A stretch of 64,000 bases of DNA from Mantis religiosa (GCA_030765055.1 CM060951.1:47348715-47412714), one strand, 5' to 3'. Shown: positions 13,256 through 25,370, counted from the first letter of the stretch. Made by a program: numbers and translations. Notes: generated from the sequence alone by a model not told the origin.

Positions 13256-13920
13256 AATGGACGGGTTGATGCTAAAACAACATTTGCACGGGTGTGGTCC
13301 ATTTTATAATTTCCTCCTCATTACGGAGGAGATTCGGTACGTAGGCCATCATGCTGGGCCCATTGTACCTATGCCCCCAAGTGTGGCACCCCCGGGAGGA
13401 AGGAGACAGAGGGTGGCCGACCCAAGGAGCCACGACAGGACAGAGGGAAGGGTCCCTACAGTTTACTTGGATAGAGGCTTCCCCCGACAGGCCAGGACAA
13501 CGAACACGCTCCCCTGCAGCGGGAGGGCGAGTCCAGCAGCCGAGCCCCAAAGGTCTCAGGCAGGTGATCCGAGCCCTAAAGGTCTGGCTGGTGGTCCCTA
13601 AATGGTCACAGCAGCGCAGCAGAGACCGGCAACCGAACTACCGGAGGAGGAAGTAGTTTACCTCAGAGCGTATCATCCCGCCCTGCACCGCCGAGACACC
13701 CGCCGACACTTTTACCCTGAAATACACCATCACATGAAAGATGATATGAAATGATAATGGAGATCAAATTAAGGGACAATAAATTCCGGGGATGTAATTT
13801 ACCTACGTAGCATTCACCTGACGACCCGAGAAACCCCCGAAAAACCCCATGGTTCAGGTAAGTCGGCCAAGGGAATCAAACCGGTCCTATGAAACCGCCT
13901 GAGCCTTTCCGCTCGATTTT
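13256..13920 (-). mobile_element. long GC-rich tRNA-headed SINE, family E copy 1
   Basis: Read on the minus strand. A degenerate tRNA-like head near 13918-13865 (GAGCGGAAAGGCTCAGGCGG, then GGTTTGATTCCC) is followed by a body that closely matches the plus-strand copy at 61947-62430: the words GTAAAAGTGTCGGCGGGTGT, TCCGGTAGTTCGGTTGCCGG and CCACACTTGGGGGCATAGGT all have counterparts there. The strong GC content relative to the flanks marks it out. The open frames on both strands at 13257-13656 fall wholly inside this repeat and are not genes. Its 3' end near 13260 is uncertain. Confidence 0.75.
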
Positions 13921-15116
13921 CACTGACATAACAACTAAGGTATTCACAGCAGTAAAGCGAAACCATCTCTTTCATGTGATTTACTTCAAATGGCACAGTT
14001 ATCCCGATGCCTCCGAGTGGCTCAGATTAGATACGAATTGATTTGTAGTGAATAGAACAGTCTCAGGTTAGATACGAATTGATTTGTAGTGAATAGAACA
14101 GGTATATCCACTGCATCCTTCATTGACTGGAGTAGAGTTAGTTGATACCCCCTTTCATTCAGTAGGAGTAGATCCATATCTAGCACCAGCCAGTCAAAGA
14201 CTTTATATCTTAACTAAATCGTGCAGTGGCGGTTTCCTTTACTTTTATGAGATCTTAGTGCGATGCCAATCTAATTACAAAATGGACTAAATCTACAAAA
14301 GATTGTAGTAATTCAAATATAGGAACGCTTTTGAAACAGCATCACAAGATAACTAATCAAGTTTAGTCCAACTGAGATAAGACAAATTACAAATTTGTTT
14401 AGCACCACGCAGTTAGAGGAAATTCCCTCTTCCTGTAATCCATCGCTACAAAGAGCTATTTGCCCAAGTCCCAACTCATTTTCCGACGATTATTTTTATG
14501 TTCACGTTTTGCTCATTCGTTTGATGGCTCCATCTCCGTCCAGCACGACTCTGTCATTAATGCAAGGGAGCTGAGGGGCAGGGTACTGTGCAGGTGGTCC
14601 CCCTGCAGTGCTCCATGGTTTCAAAGCCCTCATATGTATGTTAATGTTCTGTTTTGTATTTTGTTAGAGCGGTTTTAGGACATTGGTATCTGCGAAATCA
14701 AAGCACTACGCTACAGGGGTCTAGCAGAAATGTTCTTCCTAGTTTTGTCAACGTTAAACTTCAGAGGCTGTCACTCTTGATTGAAATCTGAGCACGCGTT
14801 TAATGTACTTTGTCTTCGCATATGGAAACAAAAACTAATTCTTTAGTAACCAGACTTTTATGTAATAAAGACTCGTGCATGCTTGAAGAGCATTTAAAAG
14901 CACTGATGCTAAGGATTTCTTTAACATTGGTTGCTTCTTCATACAAATAAGCTATACTATTGTCTAGTTAGCAGCATGCCGCTAATGTAAGTGCACTGTA
15001 ATGCTTATGAGTAGTGTACAAGTGTTTCAATATTTGAGTACTGCCATAAGGGCAAAATACGTATGTGCTGTTAAATACTTAAGGAGTATAGGAAGAGTAT
15101 ATACATATCCGTTGTA
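13921..15116. other. no gene recognised; contains a short tandem duplication
   Basis: Apart from the 41-bp duplication at 14021-14102 nothing was recognised. A somewhat GC-richer patch lies at 14540-14625, without coding or RNA features that I can support. Confidence 0.45.
14021..14102 (+). repeat. 41-bp tandem duplication, 2 copies
   Basis: Units at 14021-14061 and 14062-14102 start CTCAG(A/G)TTAGATACGAATTG and differ at only one or two positions, so the duplication is recent. Confidence 0.93.

Positions 15117-15196
<80 letters not shown>
15117..15196 (+). repeat. compound (GT)n(GA)n microsatellite
   Basis: About seven GT units pass directly into about 32 GA units. The RERER and SLSLS frames here are artefacts. 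Confidence 0.95.
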
Positions 15197-15199
<3 letters not shown>

Positions 15200-16375
15200 G
15201 AGATAGTTCTAATGTTAAAAGAAGTTGTCACAGAAGTAAAACAACTATTTATAAAACTAGAGGAAACCAGAGAGCACTGCACGGGTGATGTTTGGAACCT
15301 TTAGAAATGCAAATCTCTTTATCCTTGCTCCGCAAGATGTACCTTTTATACCTATTCTGTCCTGAAACAACATCATTCGATATTGGTTTTAATCTTCCTA
15401 CTTGGCGGTATGTCCTACATATATTATTTAACAAAACGTTTGCTATTCACTCTTCTTTCGTCCATACGTTTCATATATGCAACACTTTCCATTTAAGTAC
15501 CTGTAATTACACATTTCATTTCATTGTTTCTCTAAAAAGGAAAGCCTACTCTGCTGGTAGAGGTCTCATGTCTGCTGTTTCTATCTATTTCTTCTGATGC
15601 CCTAATCCAGGGGAAGACAAATAGTTGCGGTGTGACGCCAGCTCTGTCCCGGCGGTGGGGGTGGGGATTTTTCTCCGACCAAGATAATTCCCCATCTTCC
15701 CCAGAGTCTGGAAGTATGAATGAGAGTGTGAACGTGTGCGTGATGTATTGATAAAAAAAAACCAAAGATAACGAGTTAACCCCTTCAGTATGTTCCAAAG
15801 GAGAACGGCCGCCGATATGACCATAGTAGTTAAAGGCGGGGTATAAATGGAACAAGCAAAAAAAAAAAAAAAAAGTCTCAGAAAAGTTTGATACGCAGTC
15901 TGAGGGTGCAGTACCTTTGACTGATAGGTCTGCAAAGCCTGTACAGTTAGTAAAGGAGTGTTACTGTTAATTGATAGTTCTGTAGCTTAACATGGATATA
16001 ACACTATTCATGAATTGCAGTTCAAATATTAAATTTCTGCTCACGGCTGGTTTTGTTGACCAGCCTTCATGAATTAGGTAAAATATCAAAAGACCTCACA
16101 AATCTTTTATCTGATGGACAATAACCTCCCGCTGCTGCTCCACGAAGGATACGTAAACAGCCGCAGGTATCCCCACGTGCAGAGTCAACGTGATGGAAAA
16201 AGCTCTGCCCTACCTGTTACAAATATACTGTAGAGTTTCATTTTTCTGCGACGTCACGTCCTTTCTTAGAACCACTTGAGCATGGAATTAAATAACACTC
16301 TGTAAATAATTTAATAAAAGCAGTTATCATTATTTGTAGTAATAATTGTGTTCATTGTCCCGCGCTTACTTTTTC

Positions 16376-16422
<47 letters not shown>

Positions 16423-17131
16423 TGTGTATTTGCAAGCGCTCTGGGAAACCTTTCTGTTGGAGCATGTAAAATAAAACTGGGCCCGCACACCAAACCCAAT
16501 GAAAACAAATCAAAAGCGACTGCGGATTCGAAACGTCAGCACAACACGTGTGGCTGAGTAAATTAGGTTTAGAATGCCAGTATTGAACGGTATTAGCAGA
16601 CCTTCGTGTAGTCCACTCCTGACGTCAGGTTCACTAGGCACGCGTGGAGAGGTAGAGCAAACTTCCAGAATCAACTGTCAGTTTCAATGATTGATTCTGT
16701 ATTAAATGATGCTCACGCTCTAATTGAAGGGCGCGCCCAACGTAATAATATTAATTCGATGATGTGATGATATAGCTGTCCGAGGAAACACCATAGCCGC
16801 AAGAAACCACACCAACTGCAGCTTCTCACCACGACGTGTTAGTCCTGAGGCATGCTAATTCATCACAACAGGGTGCTTGGAATTGGAAACTCCAACCGAG
16901 GTATACAGTACTACATGGCCTTCCTTAGGAAGTATTTTCACAATGAATACTCGCATTTATAACTGATTTAAATAATTTTAAATTGAATTTTAAGATCAAT
17001 CATCCCTTATCAATTATTCCTTACCAATTATTCCTTTCATATCATATTTATACTGTACTGAGTAAAAATGCATTTATCACTTTAAACATGACTTTACTAA
17101 TTGCATCCTTTTTGTGTGTGTAGCTTACGTC
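15197..17131. other. no gene recognised; GC-rich patch and poly(A)
   Basis: A GC-rich block at about 15610-15850 has a sharp composition change and ends in an A run at 15858-15874, which suggests a retroposon. I see no tRNA head and no second copy in the window, so its family is unknown. A 43-base A run lies at 16378-16420. The rest is unremarkable. Confidence 0.45.
16378..16420 (+). repeat. poly(A) run, 43 bases
   Basis: A pure A run. No recognised retroposon body precedes it. Confidence 0.95.
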
Positions 17132-17346
17132 CTCCAAAGTTATATCGGGCGGTGAATGAATTGGGTGAAATGATGCTCAAATGAGTCCAGGGACCATGGA
17201 GCTTACAGTTACCCGACATTCGTCTTGAAGGTTAAGGGAAAACCCTTATCCAGGTAACTCAAACTGGCCAAGATTCGAACTCGGGACCTCTTGAACGTGA
17301 GGTAAAGACTGTTTAGTTAACTCGTGTGCAGTTCGGCCACCTCCTT
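17132..17346 (-). mobile_element. tRNA-derived SINE, family D copy
   Basis: A minus-strand copy of the same SINE as at 18390, 36921, 54137 and 60560. On the minus strand the head carries CTTTACCTCACGTTCAAGAG, with the B box at about 17273-17283 (GAGTTCGAATC), then GTTACCTGGATAAGGG, CGAATGTCGGGTAACTG, CCATGGTCCCTGGACTCATT and GAGCATCATTTCACCC, ending at GGAGGACGTAAGC near 17132. The A-box region of the head is degenerate. Confidence 0.85.
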
Positions 17347-17349
17347 TAA

Positions 17350-17522
17350 CAAACCCTTATAATCGTCTTACAACTCCCGCCCTCCGTCTCCCAGTCCTTT
17401 CTGCAAGGTTGCCTGCCACCTTTCTCCATACGTCATGGGTATCGTTCGAGGTTTCTCTAAATTAATTATCTTATGTCCATTAGTGCGAAACTTCCTTAGT
17501 TTTGACACACCCCTCCCCCCCC

Positions 17523-17565
<43 letters not shown>

Positions 17566-17905
17566 CGCCAAGCTACAATTCTACTGGATTCTATAATAAC
17601 TTTTATCTTATTGAAAGTGCGGTATTTGAAACCCAGCTCCTTTAGGAGACCGCGCAAAGTCCGTGGCCATAAGGAAAATACAAATTTCTTGCAAATGTGC
17701 AACCAATTCATCTAAGGTGGGCGCTCTCTCTTTTGCATGGAATTTATACATTTCTCGACGAATTAAATCGGATGTGAAATTATCTACTTTAGAGAAATGT
17801 TTCCTTTTGTTTTCACACTTGATCGGCGTCTTTGGTATTCCTTTCGTCACAATATTTCGAACTGTACTTCTGTGAATACCCAGAATTTATCAGGTCCATT
17901 GCATG
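17350..17905 (-). pseudogene. transposase N-terminal fragment (Tc1/mariner-superfamily type)
   Basis: The minus-strand frame at 17608-17850 and its neighbours give an N-terminal HTH-like stretch (GIHRSTVRNIVTKG), a VDNFTSDLIRREMYKFHAKE helix, TLDELVAHLQE, then in a shifted frame LKELGFKYRTFNKIKVIIES and RIVAWR. This order matches the N-terminal half of an insect DDE transposase family whose next part is seen at 62597-62910 in a different copy. Directly after RIVAWR the reading is cut by a GT/CA plus C tract at 17513-17564; on its far side KLRKFRTNG could be the continuation. No catalytic residues are present. At least one frameshift and the tract make it dead. The family assignment is from recalled motifs. 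Confidence 0.6.
17513..17564 (+). repeat. C run plus (CA)n, inside transposase remnant
   Basis: About 12 C residues followed by about 20 CA units, placed within the coding region of the transposase fragment just after the RIVAWR motif. Confidence 0.95.
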
Positions 17906-18374
17906 ATCCCTTACCAAGATTATAAATACACATATTTATATGTGTTCAAAACAAGCGCTTGAATTTTCTTAGAAACAGTTCCAGTTATAACTTTGTTTTT
18001 TGAAGCTTTTCCAGTAATATAACTCGGTCCAGTTATTCACACTATTGTCATCACTTTGACTATTTGCACTTGACTGAAAGTAATCTACTGCATTTAAAAC
18101 TGCATTTCCCTCCCACGGTCTCCACATCGTGACACACAGCGAATTTCTGCACGTAATGAAACAGATCAACTGGAAGTTGGAACTTAGGCAACTGAGACTC
18201 CACGTGGAGTAGACATGTGACTGTCACTTCGAGAAAATCAGGGTCGTTATTGGTCCTGAATGACAGTGTTCCATTTCTGAAGTGTGGAGGTAGATTTATG
18301 ACGGTCATTAGTGGGCGGGGGGGGTAGTTTCCTTTGAGGGGCTAACTGCACTCGCGTTCAGACTCTTAGAGGCG
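17906..18374. other. no gene recognised
   Basis: Minus-strand frames at 17969-18169 and 18060-18308 overlap each other and match no family I recognise. The stretch at 18310-18325 is a short G run. Confidence 0.4.
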
Positions 18375-18389
18375 CTACGTTACCACCTA

Positions 18390-18620
18390 TTGCCCGCCTC
18401 GGTAGCGTGGTGGTAGCGTGTCTGCCTCACGTTCAAGAGGTCCCGAGTTCGAATCTCGGTCACGGTGAGTTACCTGGATAAGGCTTTTCCCGGGGTTTTC
18501 CCTTATCCTGAAAGACGAATGTCGGATAAGTCTAAGTTATATGGACCCTGGGCTCATTTGAGCATCATTTCACCCATTCCATTTATCGTTCGATATGACG
18601 TAACGTTGGAAAAAAAAAGA
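18390..18620 (+). mobile_element. tRNA-derived SINE, family D, with target duplication
   Basis: An intact-looking copy. The head at 18394-18468 has the A-box region GGTAGCGTGGTGGTAGCGTG and the B box GAGTTCGAATC at 18445-18455; the body has ACCTGGATAAGGCTTTTCCC, AAAGACGAATGTCGG and GAGCATCATTTCACCC, ending in a short A tail. It is flanked by 15-bp direct repeats CTACGTTACCA(C/T)CTA at 18375-18389 and 18621-18635, differing at one base. This is the hallmark of LINE-driven retroposition and fixes both ends. Confidence 0.93.
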
Positions 18621-18635
18621 CTACGTTACCATCTA

Positions 18636-21077
18636 CCAAGGCGGGCACATATATGTTGAGAGACGTTGCACCCCAATCTTAAGTCAAGTTTCCTTAATGT
18701 TTCTCTTCTAACAACAGAATTTATATACAGAGCTTAAATGAAAATTTAACAATATAGACTACTTACATCAAACATTGAAGTATATTTCCTTGAAAGCTGT
18801 ATATAATTTAGTTCGCTGAATACAAAAGTGTCTCTGAAACTGTACTCCCTCAATGATTGAGGAGAGTGACATGATGTTTATAGGACGTTACCCCCTTCAT
18901 CCTCCTTATAAGGAAACTCACAAATAACAGTGAAATATCTGTTTGGAAGTTCCGTAATGATCCACTGTTTACACTACAGAAAAAAGTTATAAATATGAAG
19001 CATATTAACTATGACTGTTGGTATTCACTGTATTACAATTTCATAAATAACTGAAAAATATAGGAGAATGTGATTACCATATCATTGCCATCATATGCCT
19101 AATTAGTTGCATAATCCATATATAATTATGAAAAATTAGATTACCTTATGAATAACTGGTTAATTATTTTTTAGGTTTGTATCGAAAACTGAGATTGGGA
19201 CCGCAATGTTGGATTAATCTTGTCAAAGGTAAAATACCGATATAATTATTCGAGGCACATGACTGATTCTCTCGAAAGAGAATATGACCTATATTAATCA
19301 TAAATAGTTAAAATATTCGCCTTTGTGATATTTAAAACCTATGTTTTACTACACATTTCCGACACTTCCAAAAGATACGTGGATCTGAAACCGAAAGGAG
19401 ATAAGTGAATAGTGATTTAATGTTACACCCCAGTTCTTATTAGACTTACAAATTGTATTACGTCTTTAAAAAATGCACTTGATTTGCGTGCCAATTTTCA
19501 GCAATGAGATCTGATGTCTTTGGGGTCTACAACTGCTCTACATTTAGTTAATTTTACGAAATATAAAACATTTATTTTTGGATATTTTAACTGTCTAAGG
19601 CTTAATATTCTTAGGTGCGTATTCAAGTGTTACTTTAGGAAAGAAATTATGTTGTTCACTTGGCCCTTTTATTACAATGAACTGTTCAATTTCTGAAGAT
19701 TTGGAATAAACTCACTGCAATTCCTTTCAGAATATGAAATATAATTAGTTGCCTGCATTTGTGAATCTTTTTCAGCCCTTCCTCGTGCAGTCATTAATTT
19801 GTTTTGCTACGAACTCCTACATCATGTATAAGGTTGGTCGTCAATGGGAATAGCTTGGCTATTCAAACGTATAATGAATTCTTCATCCATTCACTGCCAG
19901 ACATATAAGCACAAGATACTATATAAGAAGAAAGGAAACAACTACGTACATCATAAATATCTACTATAACATATATGTGAATGCAATTTCCAAGTAATGA
20001 AAACTCCAGTTGAAAATGGGTACACTGAATAGGGCGATAGCACTACTTTCTTTTTGTAAAGGAAGTAAAACACTTTCCCCTCTCCCGAGGGTAAAGAACT
20101 GTCGGTATTTTATTATCTTTTCTCGTTTTTATTTTATTCTCATGCCTTCTCTTTTGCCTCACGCCAATTTCTTCTCCTGCCTTGCTTTACATTTTTCTCC
20201 CACAAGGAGGCTATTTTTCTTATGTTACTTTCTGTTATTATTACTCCCCTTGTGAATCTAGTAAGGAAAAAATTACTTATGCTTTTGAGTGATTCATTAT
20301 AATTCAAGTGGATATAGAAGGAAGAAGCAATGGAGTTGAAAACTACGTATGATATTTGACCACATTTGGTTCCCATTTTATGCAATTTGTTTTATTAGTA
20401 TGAATGCTGCAAATTCTTCCTCACTGACGTAAAAAAAACTAGAAGATTATGTTTGGGGGGTCATAAGAATGGTTCAGGCCACGAATTTACATTATTTTAC
20501 AGATTTAATTTCTTAGGAAACTATGTATGTTGCAAACCTTGAGGTATTTTAAGCAAGACTTGCTTCCTTCCCCTGCGTAATTTAATATTGTATTGAAAAT
20601 CTTAGAGTTGACAAACAGGAATTCTCAGTACAACTCATTTGTGATGTATTTCTCAGTAGATAAAATTGTAAATTTCAAACTGATTCGACACAGTATAGGA
20701 CCAACAAGAAATAATTTGTATTTAATATGTGAATATAAATAGCATCTTCTGTGTAACGGCACCTTTGTTCAAGGCTCCTGTATGATAAAACAGTGTGATG
20801 TTAATGCTACAAGTATTTATAAAGGTTCTACTTCAATATTTACCCATAAAATTAGAATTTACAGAAAGAACCGTAGCAACGAACAAATGATTTCTACAGA
20901 GGGTCCGGATAAATTGTGGCCATTATCAGCATTAGAGTTTATAATACTATAGAAGCAGGTTTCCTAGCGCTGAACAAAACAACACTTCGATAAGAGTTAT
21001 CAACGCTGAATACGTATAACTACCTGTGATATTACAAAATCCCTGCATAGTGTATAAAGATTATAATTTTAAAATAA
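18636..21077. other. AT-rich DNA, no gene recognised
   Basis: About 2.4 kb without a recognised repeat, RNA or coding region. Confidence 0.45.
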
Positions 21078-21291
21078 TGTCACCCTGGTGGTAGGCTCGC
21101 GAAGCCGATGAAAAATAATGGCCGATCGTTACCGGTAGCGACGGACAGTTGAATGTAGAGTGAGGAAAAATAAACAGTTTTAAGGTTAGCTAGCAAACTG
21201 TAATGTTGAACAGTGTATTTCGAGGAGAATAAAGTGTAGTTTTTGTGTTTCGTAACCTCGTTTTATTATTTCACGAACCCACAAAGTCACA
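21078..21291 (+). repeat. solo LTR, gypsy-like, 214 bp
   Basis: Begins TGTCACCC and ends AAAGTCACA, with 4-bp direct repeats ATAA at 21074-21077 and 21292-21295. Near the 3' end it holds GAACAGTGTATTTCG, a polyadenylation-like AATAAAG and TTTCACGAACCCACAAAG, which recur in the LTR at 28492-28980 and, diverged, in the one at 31840-32677. No internal coding region is attached, so it is a solo LTR left by LTR-LTR recombination. TG..CA ends with a 4-bp duplication are typical of gypsy-type elements; the superfamily is inferred. Confidence 0.87.
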
Positions 21292-21314
21292 ATAACAATT
21301 CTGGAAACCAAAAT

Positions 21315-21420
21315 GAGAAACGCTCACTTTCTTCTCGGGCAGCCAGCCAGGTGAAAAGATGATTAGATATCGACGTTTCGGGAGTGTACATCTCTCCCAT
21401 CAGGATATTTATACAATTTT
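21315..21420 (-). mobile_element. possible Penelope-like element end
   Basis: On the minus strand: ATCCTGATGGGAGAGATG, TACACTCCCGAAACGTCG, then TTCACCTGGCTGGCTGCCCG. GGGAG and CTCCC form a small stem. A GATG..GAAACGTCG block is often seen at the ends of Penelope-like retroelements in arthropods, by recall only. The last part recurs weakly at 51960-51990. No coding sequence is attached. Confidence 0.4.
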
Positions 21421-23542
21421 ATAACCACAAAATTAAATACTGGATATAGCACAACTATAAACAAAGACAAAACACTATCAAAATTCGCATAATGAACAAA
21501 AGACTGTTTTCAGTAAATTAAATGCCAGGTCAGGAGATGCCGTGAGTATAGAAAATTGTGTCAAAGAAACGTAACTACTTAACTTGATTATCAAGCTGTA
21601 TTGATCTTTAAAATGAGAAAGTTGTTAGTGAGATTTAAAGTCATGAAATAGAAAATGAAGTGATGGAACAAGTATCACTTTAAATTCGCAGGTTGTGACT
21701 CAGCTTTATATAGGTGTACGATAATGAAGAGAACTTTGAACACAAGAACAAGGATTGACAGCATGTTCAAATTTTACTTGACGAAAAATTATCGTTAAAG
21801 ATAAGTTAGACGAAATTAATTAGTTATTTAGATGAAACATATATAAAATGCGGGTAAAATAACCTGATTATATGGAAACGGTTCTGCCTACAAACATACT
21901 TTTACAAATGACATTTGATGCAATAGATTATTGTACTGTTGCTTTCTAAATTGTAATGGAAGATCTGAAGAAAAATACATAATAATAAAATAATTAATAA
22001 TAATAAATGTAAAAATGTAAGTCTAAAAGGTATTGACCGTAAACCATCCCTCTTTTGCATCTAAAATGCTCCAGCTGTTTATGTTTGTTCTTCTTACATT
22101 TCCTGCTCTGCTCTAGGTTTCTCCATTTATAGGAGCTTTCTTGATGTTTACACTTGTGCTGGGCTCATGAGCCCGCATGCCGGAGACAACTGTCCTTTTC
22201 CTCAAGGTGGCAGCAGATAGTGTCACCTCCGTAGTCTGGTTTGTGATGTGAATTGCCAAGCCCCCCATATTAAATTCGCTTATGCCAGCACGACAGGAAT
22301 TTCTAGACTCTTATGTGACCCAAACAGTTCTTTCGAGCACTGTTCTAGATTAAATTACACAAACACCCATTTGCATTTTGTTTTTACCCATACTGCATCT
22401 GTGAAAGAAAGGCAAAACAACTATTAGTTTAGCCACCACATCTCGTACGACAGCTGTCTTCTTTCTAATGCTGCCCTACTTCAGTATTGCCTCCGTTTTG
22501 CGTAGCCCTGCTAAAGTACCAAGAATATGGTGGGTCATCAATACACTGAGTGCTGTAACTCTGTCGATATAGAACATACTGACTTTCCTATTAAGTAATG
22601 CATACGTGTAATAACTGTACAGTTGAGGGATTATTTCTTCTATCGAACTGCCTGCCCCTTTTCTTGCCATCTAATGTTACGCTTTTCTTCCAATCCTGTT
22701 CAACAAAGGATAAACGGGTGTAATTTAAGTATTTCTCCTTCGCTATTACTGTTTCATCATATAAATATAGTTTGGACAGGTGACGATGCTAAACTTCTTA
22801 ACAGATTTTAGTGTCTCAGCCTGCACATTTCTGCTCATCTGTGCGATAACTTTTCATCTCCACTGGATTACCTGAACCTTATACATTTTTCCTGTACATC
22901 CCATTCTGTAGTATTGTGCTACTCTAATGATTACCTTATCTTCATCATCAGAAACCTCTTATGTAATACACATCGCATGCATTGTTCCCAAAAATCGCGG
23001 ATGTTTCATATTTCACCAATAAGCGTTTCACTTTTACCAATGAAATTAAAGAAATCACAAATGACAGATGTTTGTAAACTCCACATGGAGTCAGTCATAT
23101 ACGGCTTTGGAAGATATCTCCAGTTTTTAGTTAGTTTTCTTAGCGTAGCATAGTAACTCTTAAATGCACTGCATGCCATGTCATACAATCTGATGTTTAT
23201 ATTTACCAGTTTTATTTTTCTGTGTTCCTGCTTGGATAATATCCGGATAACTATTAATGGTCTATTATTAAACAGTCACTACATCAGTTGTAAGTCTCAG
23301 ACCACATGATGGGCCACCACGTATTATGCCATGTTATATGGGACATATACAATTTCATTTTTAGAAGAATAATTCCCGTGGCTCTGAATTAGCATGAAAT
23401 TTAATTTTTAATAGATTTTCTTTTGCAATTCTGAGAAGATGAGAACTGAACTGATGCAATTTAGTTTGCCCTTATCTAGGGATTAAAAGAAAAGAAAATC
23501 ATTGCCAATTTTCTTACAGGAATCAACACTTCACAACGAGTC
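21421..23542. other. AT-rich DNA, no gene recognised
   Basis: A GC-richer stretch at about 22160-22275 stands out in composition but matches nothing I know. The remainder has no recognised content. Confidence 0.45.
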
Positions 23543-23710
23543 ACGCCTCCGTAGCCTGGAGTAGCAGCCTGCCTCACATTAAAAGAGGTGCTGAGTTCGA
23601 CTCTCGGGCAGGGATAGTGGTTTGGAACGATGAATGTCACGTAACTCTAAAGTCTATAGACTCTGGGCTATTCGTGCATCATCTCGCCTGTTTCTTTTGC
23701 TCATTCTCTC
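23543..23710 (+). mobile_element. tRNA-derived SINE, family D, degenerate
   Basis: The head GTAGCCTGGAGTAGCAGCC and CTGCCTCACATTAAAAGAGG, with a B-box-like GAGTTCGACTC, is followed by GATGAATGTCACGTAACTC and a trace of GTGCATCATCTCGCC. Clearly the same family as 18390-18620, but older and partly deleted. Confidence 0.75.
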
Positions 23711-25233
23711 ATATGAGTTCTTTGGATGACTTTAACAAAATAAACATGTAAATGCAAAATAAAAGATTTTCACAATGATGTTGGGAGCAAATATGTGATC
23801 CTTTCTCTACATATGCACAAAAACTACAACGTATCACGCCGCAAAACTTCTTACATATACGTCAATGTATCATGTAAATTCTAGGGTATATCCCAGATTT
23901 TCAGATTTGACAATGGACTGGAAGATTGACAACTTTCTTTTATGATTTGTAGAAGCCTGTGTAGGATTTCTACTGTTTTATTATATTAGAAAGATGTTTA
24001 CGTGAAATTTTAAAACTGGAGACAGTTGAAATAGGGTGCAATAAATACCTTCTTATTGATTGCCGGGGTAGATTTATTAGTATATGAGTGGAATTGGTAT
24101 TTGAATTTCTTTATTACTAGTGAACAATATTTGTAATACACATAATATGCAACTTATTACCTTGCCCTTTTTATACGATCAATTCCTTAGCATCGTTACG
24201 GAACACACGAAGCGAAGCGACCATATGTTGCTGCAGTCACTTCTATCGCGTGCTTTGGTGTGCAGTAGAGGTACTTTTCTAATACTGATGGAGCGCAAAG
24301 AATGAACTATAATAGTCTATTCACTTTTTATCCTGAAAATTACCTAAATATATATTCTGCTTGTTGCATTTATCTTGCCAATAAATCATTTTAGATGATT
24401 GAAGTTAAAATAAAAAATATTTTACTAACAGTAACTAATCGTTATTTTATAGCCTGTAGGCATTTATTATTCTAATAATCTGAATATAAACGAAAACATT
24501 AATACGTATACTGAATATTTACAATAACTATTTACAAAATTTTTGGAGAAATATTATATATGTATATAATTATTATATAATAATATATTATAGTATATAA
24601 TTATGATTATAAGAAACTTATATGTATGTACAAAATAAATTGTAGGGTAAACTATCAAAACATGAAGAATATTCTATAAAAAGACTAAAACACAAAAACA
24701 ACACCAACTTTAACTTGAAAGCAATTGCATAGGTGTCTTGTATTTACAACAAAAAGAAGAAAACTTTGCATTTTTGCGTTAGATGAATCGAATGTAACAC
24801 TGTCAACCTGTGAAAGGTTCAATGTGAAACGTGATTTCTTCGTTATATACTGTGTACCAGTTTTTCAGCACAATCTTTTCTCATCTCCTGTCAGTTTCTT
24901 CAGGTCACCAATTGTATCGTCTTGATTGGCTTTCTTTCGTCGTCACAAATATGTGCACTCATCACTATCAACATTACAGAATATCTCCTTATGAAGATTA
25001 TCGATTTTCCGTTACAAAACTTATATATTCACCGCGACATTTTTCCATCACCATGAAACCAGACTACAGAATATATATCTCAAGATTATTGATTTTCTTT
25101 CCCCCTAACAACCGTTCATCATTGTTTTATATTATCCTTACATGGCCCACTAATAGATCAAAAAACAAAACTCATTTCAAACAAAAACTACCGTTACAAA
25201 TGACAGTCGGAATTTCAACAATGCCGGCATGTT
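23711..25233. other. AT-rich DNA, no gene recognised
   Basis: Includes a nearly pure A/T stretch at about 24540-24610 with TATATA-type dyads. The 141-codon frame at 24831-25256 shows no domain. Confidence 0.45.
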
Positions 25234-25370
25234 ACCGTTGTAGCTCAGCAAGTTAGAGCAACCCAAGTAGAGTGGAAGATACGTGGTTCAAATCCTGGCT
25301 ATGACATTTAATTTTTCGGCTTAATTCTACCTATCAACTCTTCTCTTACGCAAGGCTTTCATGAAATAAA
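25234..25370 (+). mobile_element. short tRNA-derived SINE, copy 2
   Basis: Matches the copy at 5838-5960: TTGTAGCTCAGCAAGTTAGA as A-box region, ACGTGGTTCAAATCCTGGC as B-box region, then TATGACATTTAATTTTTCGG. The extra bases between the boxes and the lack of a closing acceptor stem argue against a working tRNA gene. Confidence 0.7.

Noticed and set aside
13257..13656. GC-rich overlapping open frames on both strands
   Set aside because: They lie wholly inside a tRNA-headed SINE that has a second copy at 61.9-62.4 kb.
15610..15874. GC-rich block with an A run as a gene or CpG-island promoter
   Set aside because: The two minus-strand frames are unrelated to known proteins and the sharp edges with an A run suggest a retroposon; with no second copy in the window I left it unnamed.
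18060..18308. Minus-strand 82-codon frame as a host exon
   Set aside because: No recognisable domain, an overlapping competing frame, and no splice-linked neighbour that I can support.
18394..18468. Working tRNA gene
   Set aside because: A and B boxes are present, but the same head recurs with the same non-tRNA body at several loci, with target duplications; it is a SINE head. The same reasoning applies to 5838, 25234, 45063, 57277 and 61947.
24540..24610. AT-rich dyads as a replication origin or scaffold attachment site
   Set aside because: Pure A/T composition alone produces such dyads; nothing else supports it.
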